From Polytrichum commune (Eukaryota > Streptophyta > Polytrichopsida > Polytrichales > Polytrichaceae): a DNA stretch of 64,000 bases. The DNA lies in NCBI GenBank assembly GCA_950295325.1, contig OX485807.1, positions 8,151,001 to 8,215,000 on the forward strand, given 5' to 3'. The notes below the pieces were generated by a model. The model did no database searches. It was not told the origin of the DNA and saw nothing but the letters and a program-made list of their open reading frames with translations. This document shows, piece after piece, positions 31,996-44,400 of the stretch; position 1 is the stretch's first letter; each line of letters opens with the position of its first letter. The position numbers and the translations under genes are program-made.

Positions 31996-32939
31996 ATCTA
32001 AACACATAATAAAGATGTTTACAATACACCCATTTTCCTTTCTTTCACTAGTAGAAAACATGGTTAAAAAAAACCGCAGTCGTTTTTCTATTGCGGTTCT
32101 TTTGACCACTATTTTAATAGTTTTTTTGGGGGGGCGATAATTACCAATATTGGGTCACTGTCATTCAAGGTTTTAACTGTTTACACATTCATAGATCATT
32201 TCTCTTTATATTCTGTGTATATGCATTTGCGTGCAATTAATTTTTGGAAACTTAATGTCTTCACACATCCTTTACGTACGTAAAATATATATATATGTCT
32301 GGGTTAGTTTAGGTACGTACGTATCAGCAAGTGTTTGGTGCCTTTTGCAAAGAGTAAACATTGATTCGGAGTTAATTTGAAATCACAGTCCCATGTCATT
32401 CCATGAGCTATATATATGACTTTCAGGAGATATGCAATTGCTTGCCAAGTCCGTATTATGTCAATACACAGGTATGTCTTCGATTGCCTCTGCAACAATT
32501 AATGCACACCTGGGGAGAACCGGCAGTTGGTTACAAATGGTCCGGATGAAGTGGAAATACGACCATTCGAAGTTGAAGACTGCAGAAAAGGGGCCTACCA
32601 TGGAGTAGGAATTTATGAAATATACCCTATTTTTATGAAGGAAATGGCAAGTTTGTTAACACATAACCGGTCCGACTTGCAAACCCGCGGATCTCATCCA
32701 ATCGTGCCCAATGCGCTCTTAGATCGATGTTCTTCAATTCCTACGCGTGTTTCAATCGACCAACAGTGCACACACTCCCTTTAATTGTGGGACGGGTTTG
32801 TCCTATATTGACTGCCACTCACACCGAAATGCTCCTACGTATTGGGTTCAGCCCTAGCTGCAATGACGATGGCTGTCCAGTGCCTGTTGGAAACATGTGG
32901 CATTTGGATGCAACTTGTAGTCAAAATACAGTTGCAGCC

Positions 32940-33060
32940 AACTTGCACTGTCTTCTGAAAACGAGTGTCACTCGATTTCCACTGTCTTCTGAAAACGAGT
33001 GTCGAGTCACTCGATTTCCACTGGCACTGGAAATCGAGTGACACTCGATTTCCGTTGACA
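32940..33060. repeat. Inverted/tandem repeat cluster inside the CACTA element
   Basis: 'ctgtcttctgaaaacgagtg' occurs twice in direct orientation, and 'gagtgacactcgatttcc' and its complement occur several times, so the segment can form extended hairpins. It may be an amplified subterminal motif. Confidence 0.75.
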
Positions 33061-33417
33061 CCCGCAATGCGTTGTGCCTCAAGCGGACTGAACCCAAAAA
33101 CGATTGCGACATGCATTCAACCTACACTCGAATGCTACTTGCTCTTGTATTCAAATCATAGATTACAAATGGGACAGGTCAATGAGCAAGGGACACTGGA
33201 ATTGAAAAAAATGGTCTGTACAATGGTTGCAATGATAACTACATTCCCATGAAAGAAAGTCGTGCACAAAATTACACACATACATGTCTATCAAGCGTCA
33301 TAGTCTGCACACAAACTTCACATCATACATTTCAGCGATATGAATATTTTGGGCAACATACTAGAGTTTCATTGTTTGGCAACTCCAATGAAGCTCAGTA
33401 ACATTATCCGCCATGCT

Positions 33418-33668
33418 CAGTTAATACTGCGTCCCACATCTCTCAAAGTCTCAATGCAACTACATTCAATGGTCCCAATATGTTTGAACCTTTCTTCTCT
33501 GAAAAATGAACTACTGTGGATGACATGTTCCAACACGTACAAATTTGCTATTGAATCTATGGCCACATTTCGAACATTGAGCAGAGAACAGGATTGGCGT
33601 TCCGGGTCCAGGATGCTGTAGCGCTTCAAAGCCGCTGCCACAGTCCATAGAGTTCCAGACTTGCCAAT
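33418..33668 (-). pseudogene. Exon-like segment of an unrecognised gene
   Basis: After an acceptor (atttgtgcag) the - strand is open to a stop: IGKSGTLWTVAAALKRYSIL...CIETLRDVGRSIN. It lies downstream of the captured synthetase exons on the same strand and could be its diverged or chimeric end. I cannot name it. Confidence 0.35.
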
Positions 33669-34396
33669 CTGCACAAATAATTACACTTTCAGGATTTATG
33701 CTTTGTACACTAAACAACTCCACATTTAGTGACTGTCATAACAAGTAGATACAAGGCAAGAGTTTAGTGGAGCTTGTCATTTACTCTGCAAAGTATACAG
33801 CTCCAAGTCCAAGTATCAGAAGGAACCTTACACTAGACTCACTATAAATTGATGCAAATACTGCATGAATAGGATAATTGCCATGTCATCTCCTTAACAA
33901 GTTAAAAATTACATCACATATTAATATCTATTTGAAGACAATTCAAACGAACAAAAAACGCCCACAATGCAAGCACGGATCATGTAAAAACAACTGGCAC
34001 GAATAACGAGTCGAAATTTTACCTGGAGAGGAGGAGTTCATAGCACCCCAATCTGGAAAGGCCGGTTAGATGAACACATGCGTGTCTCTGTATATGAAGA
34101 ATACAATGATTCGATTTCAAATTTATGGAGTCAGGTTGAATGTAGCTAGACATGAAACCCAAACATGGCATGCCTACATTCAACCTGAAACCATAAACTT
34201 GACCTCAAATCAAGTTTAGCAACCCCCAAGGACAACAGACCTCGGATCCGAGGCCTTCTGCAAAGTAGCCTATTTCGATCCACAGTAAGTCAAGTTTGGA
34301 ATGGTGATTGAGATGCACCCTCTTGACTTTCAAAGACATTCAAGCCTGAAACTGAGCCACATGAAAAGATGATTGCAAGGTCTTCTGAAAGCCTAC

Positions 34397-36117
34397 CTTG
34401 TGGGAGAAATTTGGCATGAATGGTTCAAAAAGTGTCGTCAACAAATGAACCGGTCCAACAGATGCCTTCAACACAATTGCACAAGCAGGTGGATCTTCCT
34501 TGTACAACTTCCAGAATTTGCTGTCCTGTTCCCATGAACCATGATTGATATGACAGAAAGTTAGGATTTACAAACATCGCCATGATGGAGCTCCTCAACA
34601 TAGAATCAATCATACAAAGGTAGGACTTTCACGGCACAAATGGGTCCTGACAATTCTCCAAAACTTCTTTAGGTGCAGTGCCTGTAAATAAAGGTTGCCA
34701 AGACTGGAAGCGTTCATTGCTACTCTAAGCATGTCTTCAACTTCAATTTCTCCATAGCGTCAACATACTCAGTCACAACCTTCTCAACTTCGGATCCGAA
34801 ATTGGCTGTGAGTTCATGCTCTACAGGGTTGATAGCTTCGGTAGCCACTGATATATACCCACCTTCCCCTGTCAAAAAATCCCACAAAACCTTCATCTCA
34901 TAATCATTTGTATATGATCATTTCATATATAATTTACAAGCAGAAACACTAGTCTCATAACACTTTCATAAACTAGCTAGAGAATACTTTCATAACTTTT
35001 GAATATGAGGTGGTGCAGACCTGAAGGTTTGGCCAGAAAAAACAAGGTCTGATGAACAAAGTTGCCCATATTCTTTAGCAACTCATTGTTTTGCTTGGCC
35101 TGAAGGTCTGCCCAGGTAAACAGAGTATCTGAAACCTGTAGTAAAGACATCATTAAAGGGTCCAAAAAAAAAAAAATCAAAATAATAATGAATTTATTGG
35201 AATATTTTTTAAATGATCGTTGCCATACAAATGCACAACCCATAAAGGAACATTTTGTTCACACAAGCCTTTGTGAACTTCAAGTTTGGATTAAAAAGGA
35301 ATAGCAAGGAAATCCGTTTTAGACAATAATTGCTTCCACAGTTCTCAATTATGTTTATCCTTCATAACTGCAAGAACGACCACAACATTCACACACAGCA
35401 TGCAGAACATATTGGAAGAACAACATAGATGTACCCAACAGCTAAAAACTATATAAGAACTTCACAGATAGATTCAAGCAGTAGCTAGACACACTAGTTG
35501 ATTAAGGATACACGAGGTTGCATTTTAGCCTTGCAAGTCTCTCAATAAGGATAAGATTAGTGTACCTTTGGCCGATTGACAAGAAGATAGTATCTCCATA
35601 CTTCTACAGGAATATTTGTGGTTTTCACGTCATTACGAAAATCCCCCACACCCCTATTTTTTGAGAATTTTCTTGCACAATTCAAGGATAGCTACATTTA
35701 TGTAACATCACAAATATATGTTGTCAACAAAGTCGCACATGAAAGATCCAAACATCACTTGAAAGCAGTAGTCTTCATCAGCTGAAGGTATTAGTTTATA
35801 CTTGCTTTACATTCTGAAAGTCCGTGCTCTCCACAGAGGAGTAAAATGAGTCCATGCAATAAAATACATGAAGTCATGCAAATCAGTGAACCCACACCGT
35901 AGTCCAACAGAAGCCAAGGGCAGCAGATCTGAACAATCTCCTACACGCTGAGCTCCGATAAACTGAGCAGCTGGAACTCCTAGTCATCCGACTTTCAAAT
36001 TTCAAGGTACAAGGAAGAGAACATACCTGACTCATAGTTCAAGTATTATGTGACACTTATTGTTTTCATCAGGGTCCAAGGTTCTCCAGTACCCAGGAGT
36101 GTGCAGGGGAAGATCAA
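34397..36117 (-). pseudogene. Captured methionyl-tRNA synthetase exons (transduplicated fragment)
   Basis: Five exon-like pieces on - follow the order of plant cytosolic methionyl-tRNA synthetase. 36117-36027 reads LIFPCTLLGTGEPWTLMKT. 35671-35566 reads KFSKNRGVGDFRND and NIPVEVWRYYLL, the KMSKS-loop region in altered form. 35135-35021 reads DTLFTWADLQAKQNNELLKN. 34868-about 34700 reads EYVDAMEKLKLK. 34525-34397 reads FWKLYKEDPPACAIVL and LFEPFMPNFSHK of the anticodon-binding domain. Splice sites are largely kept, so genomic DNA rather than mRNA was captured. A stop in YLNYES context (ISVT-stop-YLNYES), loss of the KMSKS Ser/Lys and a frame break in the fourth exon show it is nonfunctional. 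The HIGH-motif region is absent. Confidence 0.85.
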
Positions 36118-36289
36118 CTGTGCAACAAGATTAAACAATGATTTAAAACAGATAGATTCATCATTCACCTACCTGAACAAAGTTGAGGCAAGGCCCAATA
36201 TTATGTCTCGCATCACAAAATATAAACATCTTAGAAGCAAGACCTCTTTGCCAAGTAATAGAAAGCTCTACATAAAAACATCCTCAAAT

Positions 36290-36430
36290 ATGACAAGTGT
36301 AATCTTCCTTCAGTGTAAGGTAGACATGTACGTCCACAATCTGCCGTCCACAGTCCCATTCCCAGATGTCCCCAGAACACTTCGAATCTTTGAGCTTTAA
36401 TAGTTCGGAAATAGGAATCTCATCAACCAC
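36290..36430 (-). pseudogene. Exon-like segment beside the captured synthetase
   Basis: After an acceptor (tatttcag) the - strand reads VVDEIPISELLKLKDSKCSG and DIWEWDCGRQIVDVHVYL. The open reading and splice context suggest another captured exon. The family is not recognised. Confidence 0.35.
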
Positions 36431-36702
36431 CTGAAATATTACATGACCACATGATTGACATTAGTAACCCACAATGTTATCACAATTGCCACATCAAAGA
36501 TGACAAACCATTGCTGTGTCTGTAGAGACGATGTGCACAAGGGGTAAGTTCGATGCATTGCATTAACAGGAAACATCAAAATATCATGTTTGAGTTGCAT
36601 TTATGCAATCAGAAATACTGGTGTCTACCGGAAAAATGCCGTCAGCGCCATTCGAGGTGTTGCAAAGCACATGACTGCCATGTCCGAATTCCAAGGTCCT
36701 AT

Positions 36703-39700
36703 CTAATTCCTTCTTGGCAACCTCCTCCGGTTGCCTCCCCTTCCCCTTCCCCTTCCCCTTCCCCTTCCCCTTCGTCCATTGGCCCCTGCATGTTGGTGAA
36801 TTTGATGTGGATCACCAGCCACTAGTGCATTCAGCCTGGCAATCTCCGCGGCTGGAACTGCCTCCCCTGCATTCACAGGGTTTGGCCTGAAATGCGCTGC
36901 GTTCATGTCCAACGGTAGTTGGAGGCCAATCAGATCCCCCGATATCCCCAATGTCTGTTCATCGTCGTTGTCCACCACTCTCCGCGATCGCGGCTCCTTC
37001 TGGAGCACCACGCGCCACGCAGGATGCCTCCAATCCTCAATGAAGAACACCTTGCGCCATGTGCACAAATAGTCAACAAAGGTATTGTATGGATTCACAC
37101 AATATATGCACATCCTCCGATGCACCATACATTGGGGCACACTTCAACAGGGAGGAGCCACATTCCCACATGAACCCCAATCAGACTCACTACATTGTGA
37201 TACCTGGCGGATTGTGGCCGGTAACACATACGGTTCTATGTCACGGGCAATCCGATCATTGAACCTGACAATCGTGAAGCCATACTGGTCTACCTTCGTG
37301 GATGACTGTGCCCCAGGAGCATTGCGAATCCATGAACCACGAAACACTACCCTCCTTTGCGCTGAGTATCGAACAACAATAATCTCTTTCAAGACTCCTA
37401 CCATACTCACACCTGCGCTTTGTCCCTCCTCTGCTCCAAATATGCTGGCGATTCCATAATCTTGTGTCACGAACCCTCGTTCATCTCCCTCGTTGTACAC
37501 CCTGTAGTGGTTCCCATAGGCCCACATTTGCTGATAACTCTCAGCATCTCGAGAAGGGAGACTCGATAGTCGGAGCAAATCGATGTCAACATTGCGTGAA
37601 CCATGTGTGTTGACCAACTGCGTGGTGTATGATGGCAACCAGTCCACAAAGTCAGGCAAGTCGTTCAAGAGGTCATTAGGATAAGCACGTTGTTGTCTTC
37701 GGCTAAGCCCTCTTAATGCAGCATCCCTCCTGAATGTTGCCCTTCCTGCCTCCAGTTGCTCTTTAAGGGCCTGGTATTGTCTGGCAGATACAAAATAACT
37801 ATACATTAGTGGGTGTGACAGCACCTGAACGCAAAGGCCATGGCTACATACAGACTAGGCGTGAATTTGATTATTCATCAAGACATAATGCATATGGTTT
37901 ACCTCCAAGGCTCCCTAGTTGCCTCTGAATTCCTAATAATCCAAGAATGGATTGCTCTCCGCTCCTCGTTGGTTAGTTCTCGGTTTAGGGCTTTTCCTTC
38001 TAGCAGTTCTCCACAATCACCCAACTCCTCCTCGTCATCCCAAATTCTTCGTCGTGTGAAGGGATAGAGCTTCAAGTACTCGGTGCAAAATCCGAGTGCC
38101 TCATCATACAAGTAAGCATTCGCAATGGCACCCTCGGGGTGTGCCCGGTTCCGGATATATTTTTTTAAAACATTCAAGTGTCTCTCTACCGGATAGCACC
38201 AAGCATTGGCAATTGGGCCGCACAACTTCACCTGCCTAACAAGATGGATTGGCAAATGGACCATAATGTCAAAAAAAGAAGGAGGAAACCATACCTCCAT
38301 TAAGCACATTGTTTCGGCTGCATAATGTTGTAAACGCTCTAACTCTGTCACAGCTATGACCTTTTTGCAGATCATTGTGAACAACCTTGCAAGCCGAATA
38401 ATGGCCGATCGGGGCCCCCTGTCCATAAGATGCCTCAAACAAACAGGGAGTATAAATTGGAAAAAGATGTGGAAGTCATGGGACTTCATGTTACCAATTC
38501 TATTCTGGAGTATGTGCTTCTGCATTGGCCCACAATAGCCCGTCGGTAGTGATATTCCAGCCAATTGCTCTAGAAAATTTTTTTGTTCCTCTTTGGTCAG
38601 CACGTATGGTGCAGGAGGCTTGATGTAATTTCCACCAGGCACCGGCCCTCGACGAACCCACAAATGTTGCCGTATTCTCTCCTCCTCCATATCTCGACGC
38701 GAGGCTGCGGTGTCTTTCGCTCCAAATAGTAACTTCACTAAGCTGTCGCATATGTTGCGCTCAATGTGCATTACATCCAAGAGGTGCCTGATTGGAAGCT
38801 TCTGCGGCTACAAGCTGCAATAGTAAGCATATGTTGCAATGTGCATAATGGTCTCGTAAGTCACTAGGTGTTTTCAACAACAAGCCACAACATGCTAGTG
38901 TCCAACATCATATATGCACATTTGGGACCACAACAACCTGCAAGCAAGTAGGCAATGCTTCATTGTCTGATATTCATATATACATATGTCAAATTACATA
39001 TATTTCATTTGCAGTTGTAGATGAATGAGCAGGCTGGCAACAACAAACTGTCCATTTTGATAGAGTCAGGGTATTGTCTGCATTGCATTTATTCTTAATT
39101 CATTACAGACTCTGAAGTTAAACATTGCAGTGTGTCCAGCAAGGACCAGGAATATTCACAACATCCCGGTGATCATATCATCTTCCTGGCCATGTAAGGT
39201 AGACATGAATTGACAACCAGAGATATTCAACCATGTCATTCCTTTCAATGAAAATTAGGAGAATAAATAGCAACAGGTTTCGCAATACTAACCCTCCAGT
39301 ATGGTAACTGGTATAGCGCTGATACTCTCTTTACACCGTGCTCCTTGGCAGGAAATTCGTCGTCCTTCTCTGTGCCCCCTCCGTCAATGTAGGCCTCTGA
39401 TTGACGGCCATACCGAATTGTTTGGTTTCCTGTTAGTGGTTCGGCCGCCGTTTCATGGTTTGCTTCACCGTCAAATGCTGCAGCTGCGCCCCGAAAATAA
39501 TGGTCTCCTTGCAGATATCTTCTATGGCAGTTGCAGTACACATTTTTCCTCAGTATTTTGGACCTGCGAGATACTGTGTGGGGTCCGCATACAGGACAAC
39601 CTTTGAACCCTTTTGTAGTTAGTCCAGAAATCAATCCATAGGCCGGAAAATCGTGCAATGTCCACATCAAAACGGCCCTCAGGTTGAAGTGGGACACTCC

Positions 39701-41444
39701 CAAATTAGCTCTAGCATCCCATGTAAGAACCCCCCTACGACTCCACAGTTGTTGCAACTCATCTACCAGAGGTTGTACGAAGACATCAATATTTGAACCT
39801 GTTAGACTTAATTTAGTTGGAATCAGAAGACATAACATTACAAAGTATTTTTTGGTTACCAACCACGGAGGCAAGTTGTAGTTGAACACAATGACTGGAG
39901 TTAAGCTTTGGGTTGAGCGTTTCTCAGAATATGGGTTCATGCCGTCCAGGGCAAGTCCTAGATGGATATCCCGCGGATCTCGACCGAACATATCATTGCC
40001 CGCTTCAGGTTCCAGTTCTGTGTTCACAAAATTCCACTGTGGAGAATCAGCAGTGTGTCTCATCTTTCCATCAACCGACTTGTTAAAATAGTGCCATACA
40101 TTTAACTTTGACAACTTCTTAGAGCTAAACATCCTTTGCAGCTGAGGGATAAGGGGAAAATGACGCAATATCAAAGTCGGTACCCTTGACCTCCCGCACA
40201 TTCTGTACCTATCATGCTCACACACTGGACATTTCTCAACATCCTCTAAATCACCATTAAATAAACAACACCCATTAGGACAAGCATGTATCATGTTATA
40301 TGCCAACCCAAGTCTCCGCAGAATTTTGCTCGCCTCATACTCCGTTTTCGGAAGACAATTTCCCGCGGGCAGAATACTCATACTCAGGAGCATAAGTAGC
40401 TCATTCGTAAATGTGTTGGACACACCGTGTGTCTTACAACAATTCACTATGAGCAAGGTTGCGCATAGCATGGACAAGGTGCTGCCCTCATACAAGGGCA
40501 GTGTTGCGGCAATATCAAATTCGGGATTCGAACCCATTCGGTCCTCGGGAATTTGACCCAGCAGCTCTTCCAGGTCCTCCTCATCACTCTGTTCGTCGTC
40601 CGATGCATCCCCTGGCTCCCTCCTGGAGGAATCACTAGAGTTCTCCTCCGCGTCCCCATCTTCGGCCCCTAAATTGGCCGAACCCTCCTCTCCGCTGGAG
40701 CCTCCATCGACATTGCTTGTTCCATGTTGACGTGGGCATTGGCTGTGATCGTTACTGCAATTGGACTGCAGGGACCTTGTTTGAAACTCAGCAATGTATT
40801 CACCTTCTGACCGCACATTAATGTTGCTCACAATATCCGCATCTCCGAGTCCATCCTGCCGGTGCTGCATTGGGGACCCCTCTGCAACGGCAGCTTCGGG
40901 GCAGGCGGCCACAGCCGCACGCATGTGTATGTTGTCCGCAAACGTGAAAGCATTCCTCACCATCATCCCAATTCCAACGCCGTCGTCGAGAGCTATCTCA
41001 GCTATTGGCTCATTCAGGCCGAGAAATGCTCGAGCGTGTGAGCCAATGTGCTGATCCCACTCCTCGTCAGATGAGTCATAGTCGTCACCCTAAATGTCAA
41101 CATACACCAATATTAAAACACACATCGACAACAAAATGGTCACGTCAATAATAAAGTTTAAGTATTTCATGACCACTCCCTCAACTATGGTCGATGTGCG
41201 TAATTACCTGTGTACTACCTCTCAAGGCACCATGTCGGCCCCGATGCCTGAGGTGCCTTGCAACTGTGCTGGTCTTGTAGGGTCGTCTCCGCCCCCCACA
41301 AAGATTGCAAGGGCACCTGTACCTAGACAATGCATTCCTGTCAGCACGATCCTCGTCTCGCTGCTGCAACTTCAAATCCCTTGCCTTGATGCGGAGTGGA
41401 TGGTCTAGTGGAAGCCGAGCTACTGGTTCACCCTCCATGCTCAT
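36703..41444 (-). CDS. CACTA transposase, tnp2 family
   Basis: Five inferred exons: 41444-41208, 41089-39293, 38801-37903, 37824-37204 and 37050-36703, about 1,300 residues. Exon 1 carries the transposase-associated zinc-binding region (YRCPCNLCGG...HLRHRG). Exon 2 has an acidic linker and the tnp2 core (CPNGCCLFNGD, 'CPVCEHDRYR', 'GLALDGMNPYSEKRSTQSLT', 'DFPAYGLISGLTTKGFKGC'). Exon 3 opens LLDVMHIERNICDSL and carries the DUF4218 region (HDFHIFFQFILPVCLRHLM). Exons 4 and 5 carry DUF4216 (EIIVVRYSAQRRVVFRGSW, VFFIEDWRHPAWRVV) and end in a (GR)n tail. It catalyses cut-and-paste transposition by binding the CACTA ends. No inactivating mutation stands out. Confidence 0.88.
36738..36775 (+). repeat. 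(CCCCTT)n simple repeat encoding the Gly-Arg tail of tnp2
   Basis: Tandem ccccttc units. On the - strand they translate as alternating Gly and Arg, giving a short RG-rich tail that could help nucleic-acid binding. Confidence 0.85.
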
Positions 41445-44400
41445 GCCTCAATCTGCATCATGTTTTAGCACCATGTTATTCTTTAATGAACCCAGTCTTG
41501 CATAACAGAAGAACGTCCCAGCTACGGCAGGCGACACATAACTTTGGGCAGTCCAACATTCATAGTCTTGTAGACTTATTGCACCATTACAATATGAGAT
41601 CAATGTGAAGCAACTCACCTCGCACCTTGGCTAATTTGCTATCAACCACCTTAAAAGGGTGCAAATCATTCACTGAAGGGGACACCGATATTGCTAGTCA
41701 TACACACGGTTTTCATCCACATCAACTCACGCCGGGGCACCAAGTAAAAATGGCGCTAAACCACTCCAGCATCCACACTACTGTCTTGTTAGCTGTGTCG
41801 TTGACCATATACACAAGTTATTCACTCAGGCAATGGACCTTAGATATACTGCCAGCAACAGACACTCCGAAGAATCATTAGGGCAAGTAGTGTTGTCAAT
41901 GTCTGCCTGCAACAGGGGTTTCATGTAAGCATCCATACTTACATGGTCCTCGCAGATCTTCTGGTACACGCAATCTTACCTCAACGGTTCCCCTGAGGAC
42001 TCGATCGTCAGCCGGTGAAGCCCGGTTCCCTGCATCCTCCGCAGATAAAGACCCCATGCCTTCTACATACTGCTACTTGACACAAATACGAATCAGTACC
42101 TCCCATGAAAGTGAGGTGATCTTCACAGAATATGGGGACATTGCTTGACATAATTCAGGAGGTAAGATGGAAAGCCCATCAAAGTCCTATTCATGTTGTT
42201 GCGCGCATTACGAAGGCACTTTATATGATCATGGTGCTCAATCAGTGGCTGCCATTCTCGACACAACCTGTTCTCCCATACCCAACATCATCACCAGACT
42301 GGGTGAACCCTCTAACTTTTCGTACATTTCTCAGCTGAGTTGAGAATGACACACATTCTGACACACATCATACGCTCTTACACAGTGAACTAAGAATACG
42401 TTGTATGTTTAAACCATTAGACTTCTAACAATCCTCCAGGTTGAAGATGGTGTAGCCATTCTGGCAGGCAACTCAACCGCAAACATCTACATCCTTGCAG
42501 CATGACAACCATGATAACTATATATTACTGAATCTGCCCATCTGTAACTGATGTTACACTCCGACTCTGCATTGCCGAAACAAGTCTGGCTACAGATCGA
42601 ACTGCATAGGCAGTGTGTGGCATAACGGAACACGCAGGCACGACAATGTTGAAGAGGACCCAGTGGGTCAATCCATAGTGCTGAACCAAGCCATTGTTGC
42701 GTGGTCAACATTGGTGGAGGCAGGTTTCATATATTTTGGGTGAAAACATTAAGAATCGTATCGGCAAAGCACACTAGCCAAAAATGGGGCTTGGAAACTT
42801 ACCTTTCGGATCGCAGACTCCGCTGTCAGATTGCATCTGACAACAGAATGCCCTTGTAATTACGTTCTGCTGCGACGGCGATCTCCTCCAATAGGTGTGA
42901 CACTCCAAGTGCATACCCACACACAACTGGGTCAGTCGTCACGATAAAAACATACTGAAGAATGCTGACCAAGCTAAGGATGCAAGATGCCAATAATGAC
43001 ATAATGACATAATTGCTACACAGTTTGCCCGGAAATCCAGTTATAGAAGTTAAGAAAATGTCACAAAATAGATAACAACGCCAAACATTCAAGCTACTCT
43101 GAGACAAGGGAGGACAGCAGCCACGCGTCCCTCGTCCGCCTCTGAGAGCGTGTGCAATTCAAGTCCCAATCACGGAGACGTTCATTCTGCAATGAGGCAC
43201 AAGATCAGTCATAGTACTGCAAGTTTTATGATCGGCACACGGCGATGACTTGATCTACTCGACACAATAACTACGACATGGCATGAACAAGGCTGATCCA
43301 CGCCGTCATACAATCACCCACACACAGAAACATTGGGGCGGATCCACCACAAATCGCAGAGTGAATGGATCTAAACAACACATCACGGCTACACAGAACC
43401 TGACATGTAGAACGCCAAGCTAGTCAGCAATGGCGCAAATTTCCTCGGGTGAAAGTGCGACGATGCCGTCATGTAGACGGACAATAGAGCTTTGTAACAC
43501 AGCTCTGGACCCGGGAGCCCAAACCGTCGCAGATATGCACACACAAGGTGAAGGACACATGAACTCTTCACAAAAGAAAGAGATAACCTCGGCAAGTTGC
43601 AACGTCGCAGACCCCGCAAAAGGCAGTCCTCGCCAAGATAGCCTCGGTTGTATCATTCACGCTTTGCGGCATGACACAAAGGAACCTCACACAATGCGAT
43701 CTACAATGGCGCAACGCGTCGTGAACGCCGATGCGTTACGCGGGGTATGTGTCCTCCCCTAAACCAGCAGAATGCAACACACATCCAGCACCAAGATCGC
43801 TGAGTTGCCGTCTACTGCAATACGAGCTTGCCGAAACCTCCAAAAACCATGACAAAGCTGCGTACATGCAAGAGCAGATGGGTAGAACGAACGGGGATGA
43901 CAAGAATGGCGGAGTTCAAGCAGGGTGGAGCCTACCTGTGTAGAGCCCGCCGCCGAAAATACACAACCAGACTGCCCGATTAATTTTGGCCGTTGATGGC
44001 TCCCTGCCCGAGGCAATGTGCTGCCCGAGGCAATCTTGACCGTCCATCAGGGGGCGACGATGTGGATGGGAAAAGTTATTCACACGTGTTGAGGATGACG
44101 TGTCTCCCACCACGTCATCGGTGGGGGCTGGAGTTAACCCCATGATTGCCATGGCCATGCTGCCAGGCCGCTGTGCGTACGTGGGGATTTGATCCAGCCC
44201 CCGGGTGATGATGGTTGAAGATCTTCGACACGATTCCCCTTCGCTCGAGGCTGGCAGTTGGCCCACCCTCATCAGGCACACTTTGTTGCAGACTCTTCCC
44301 ATTTCGACTTTCCCCCGGAACGGATCTCTTTCGCTTCAATTTCCCGCTGCTTGGCAATTGAATTTCCCTCGAGGTCCCTCTGAGTCGGTTTGGTTCTGCC

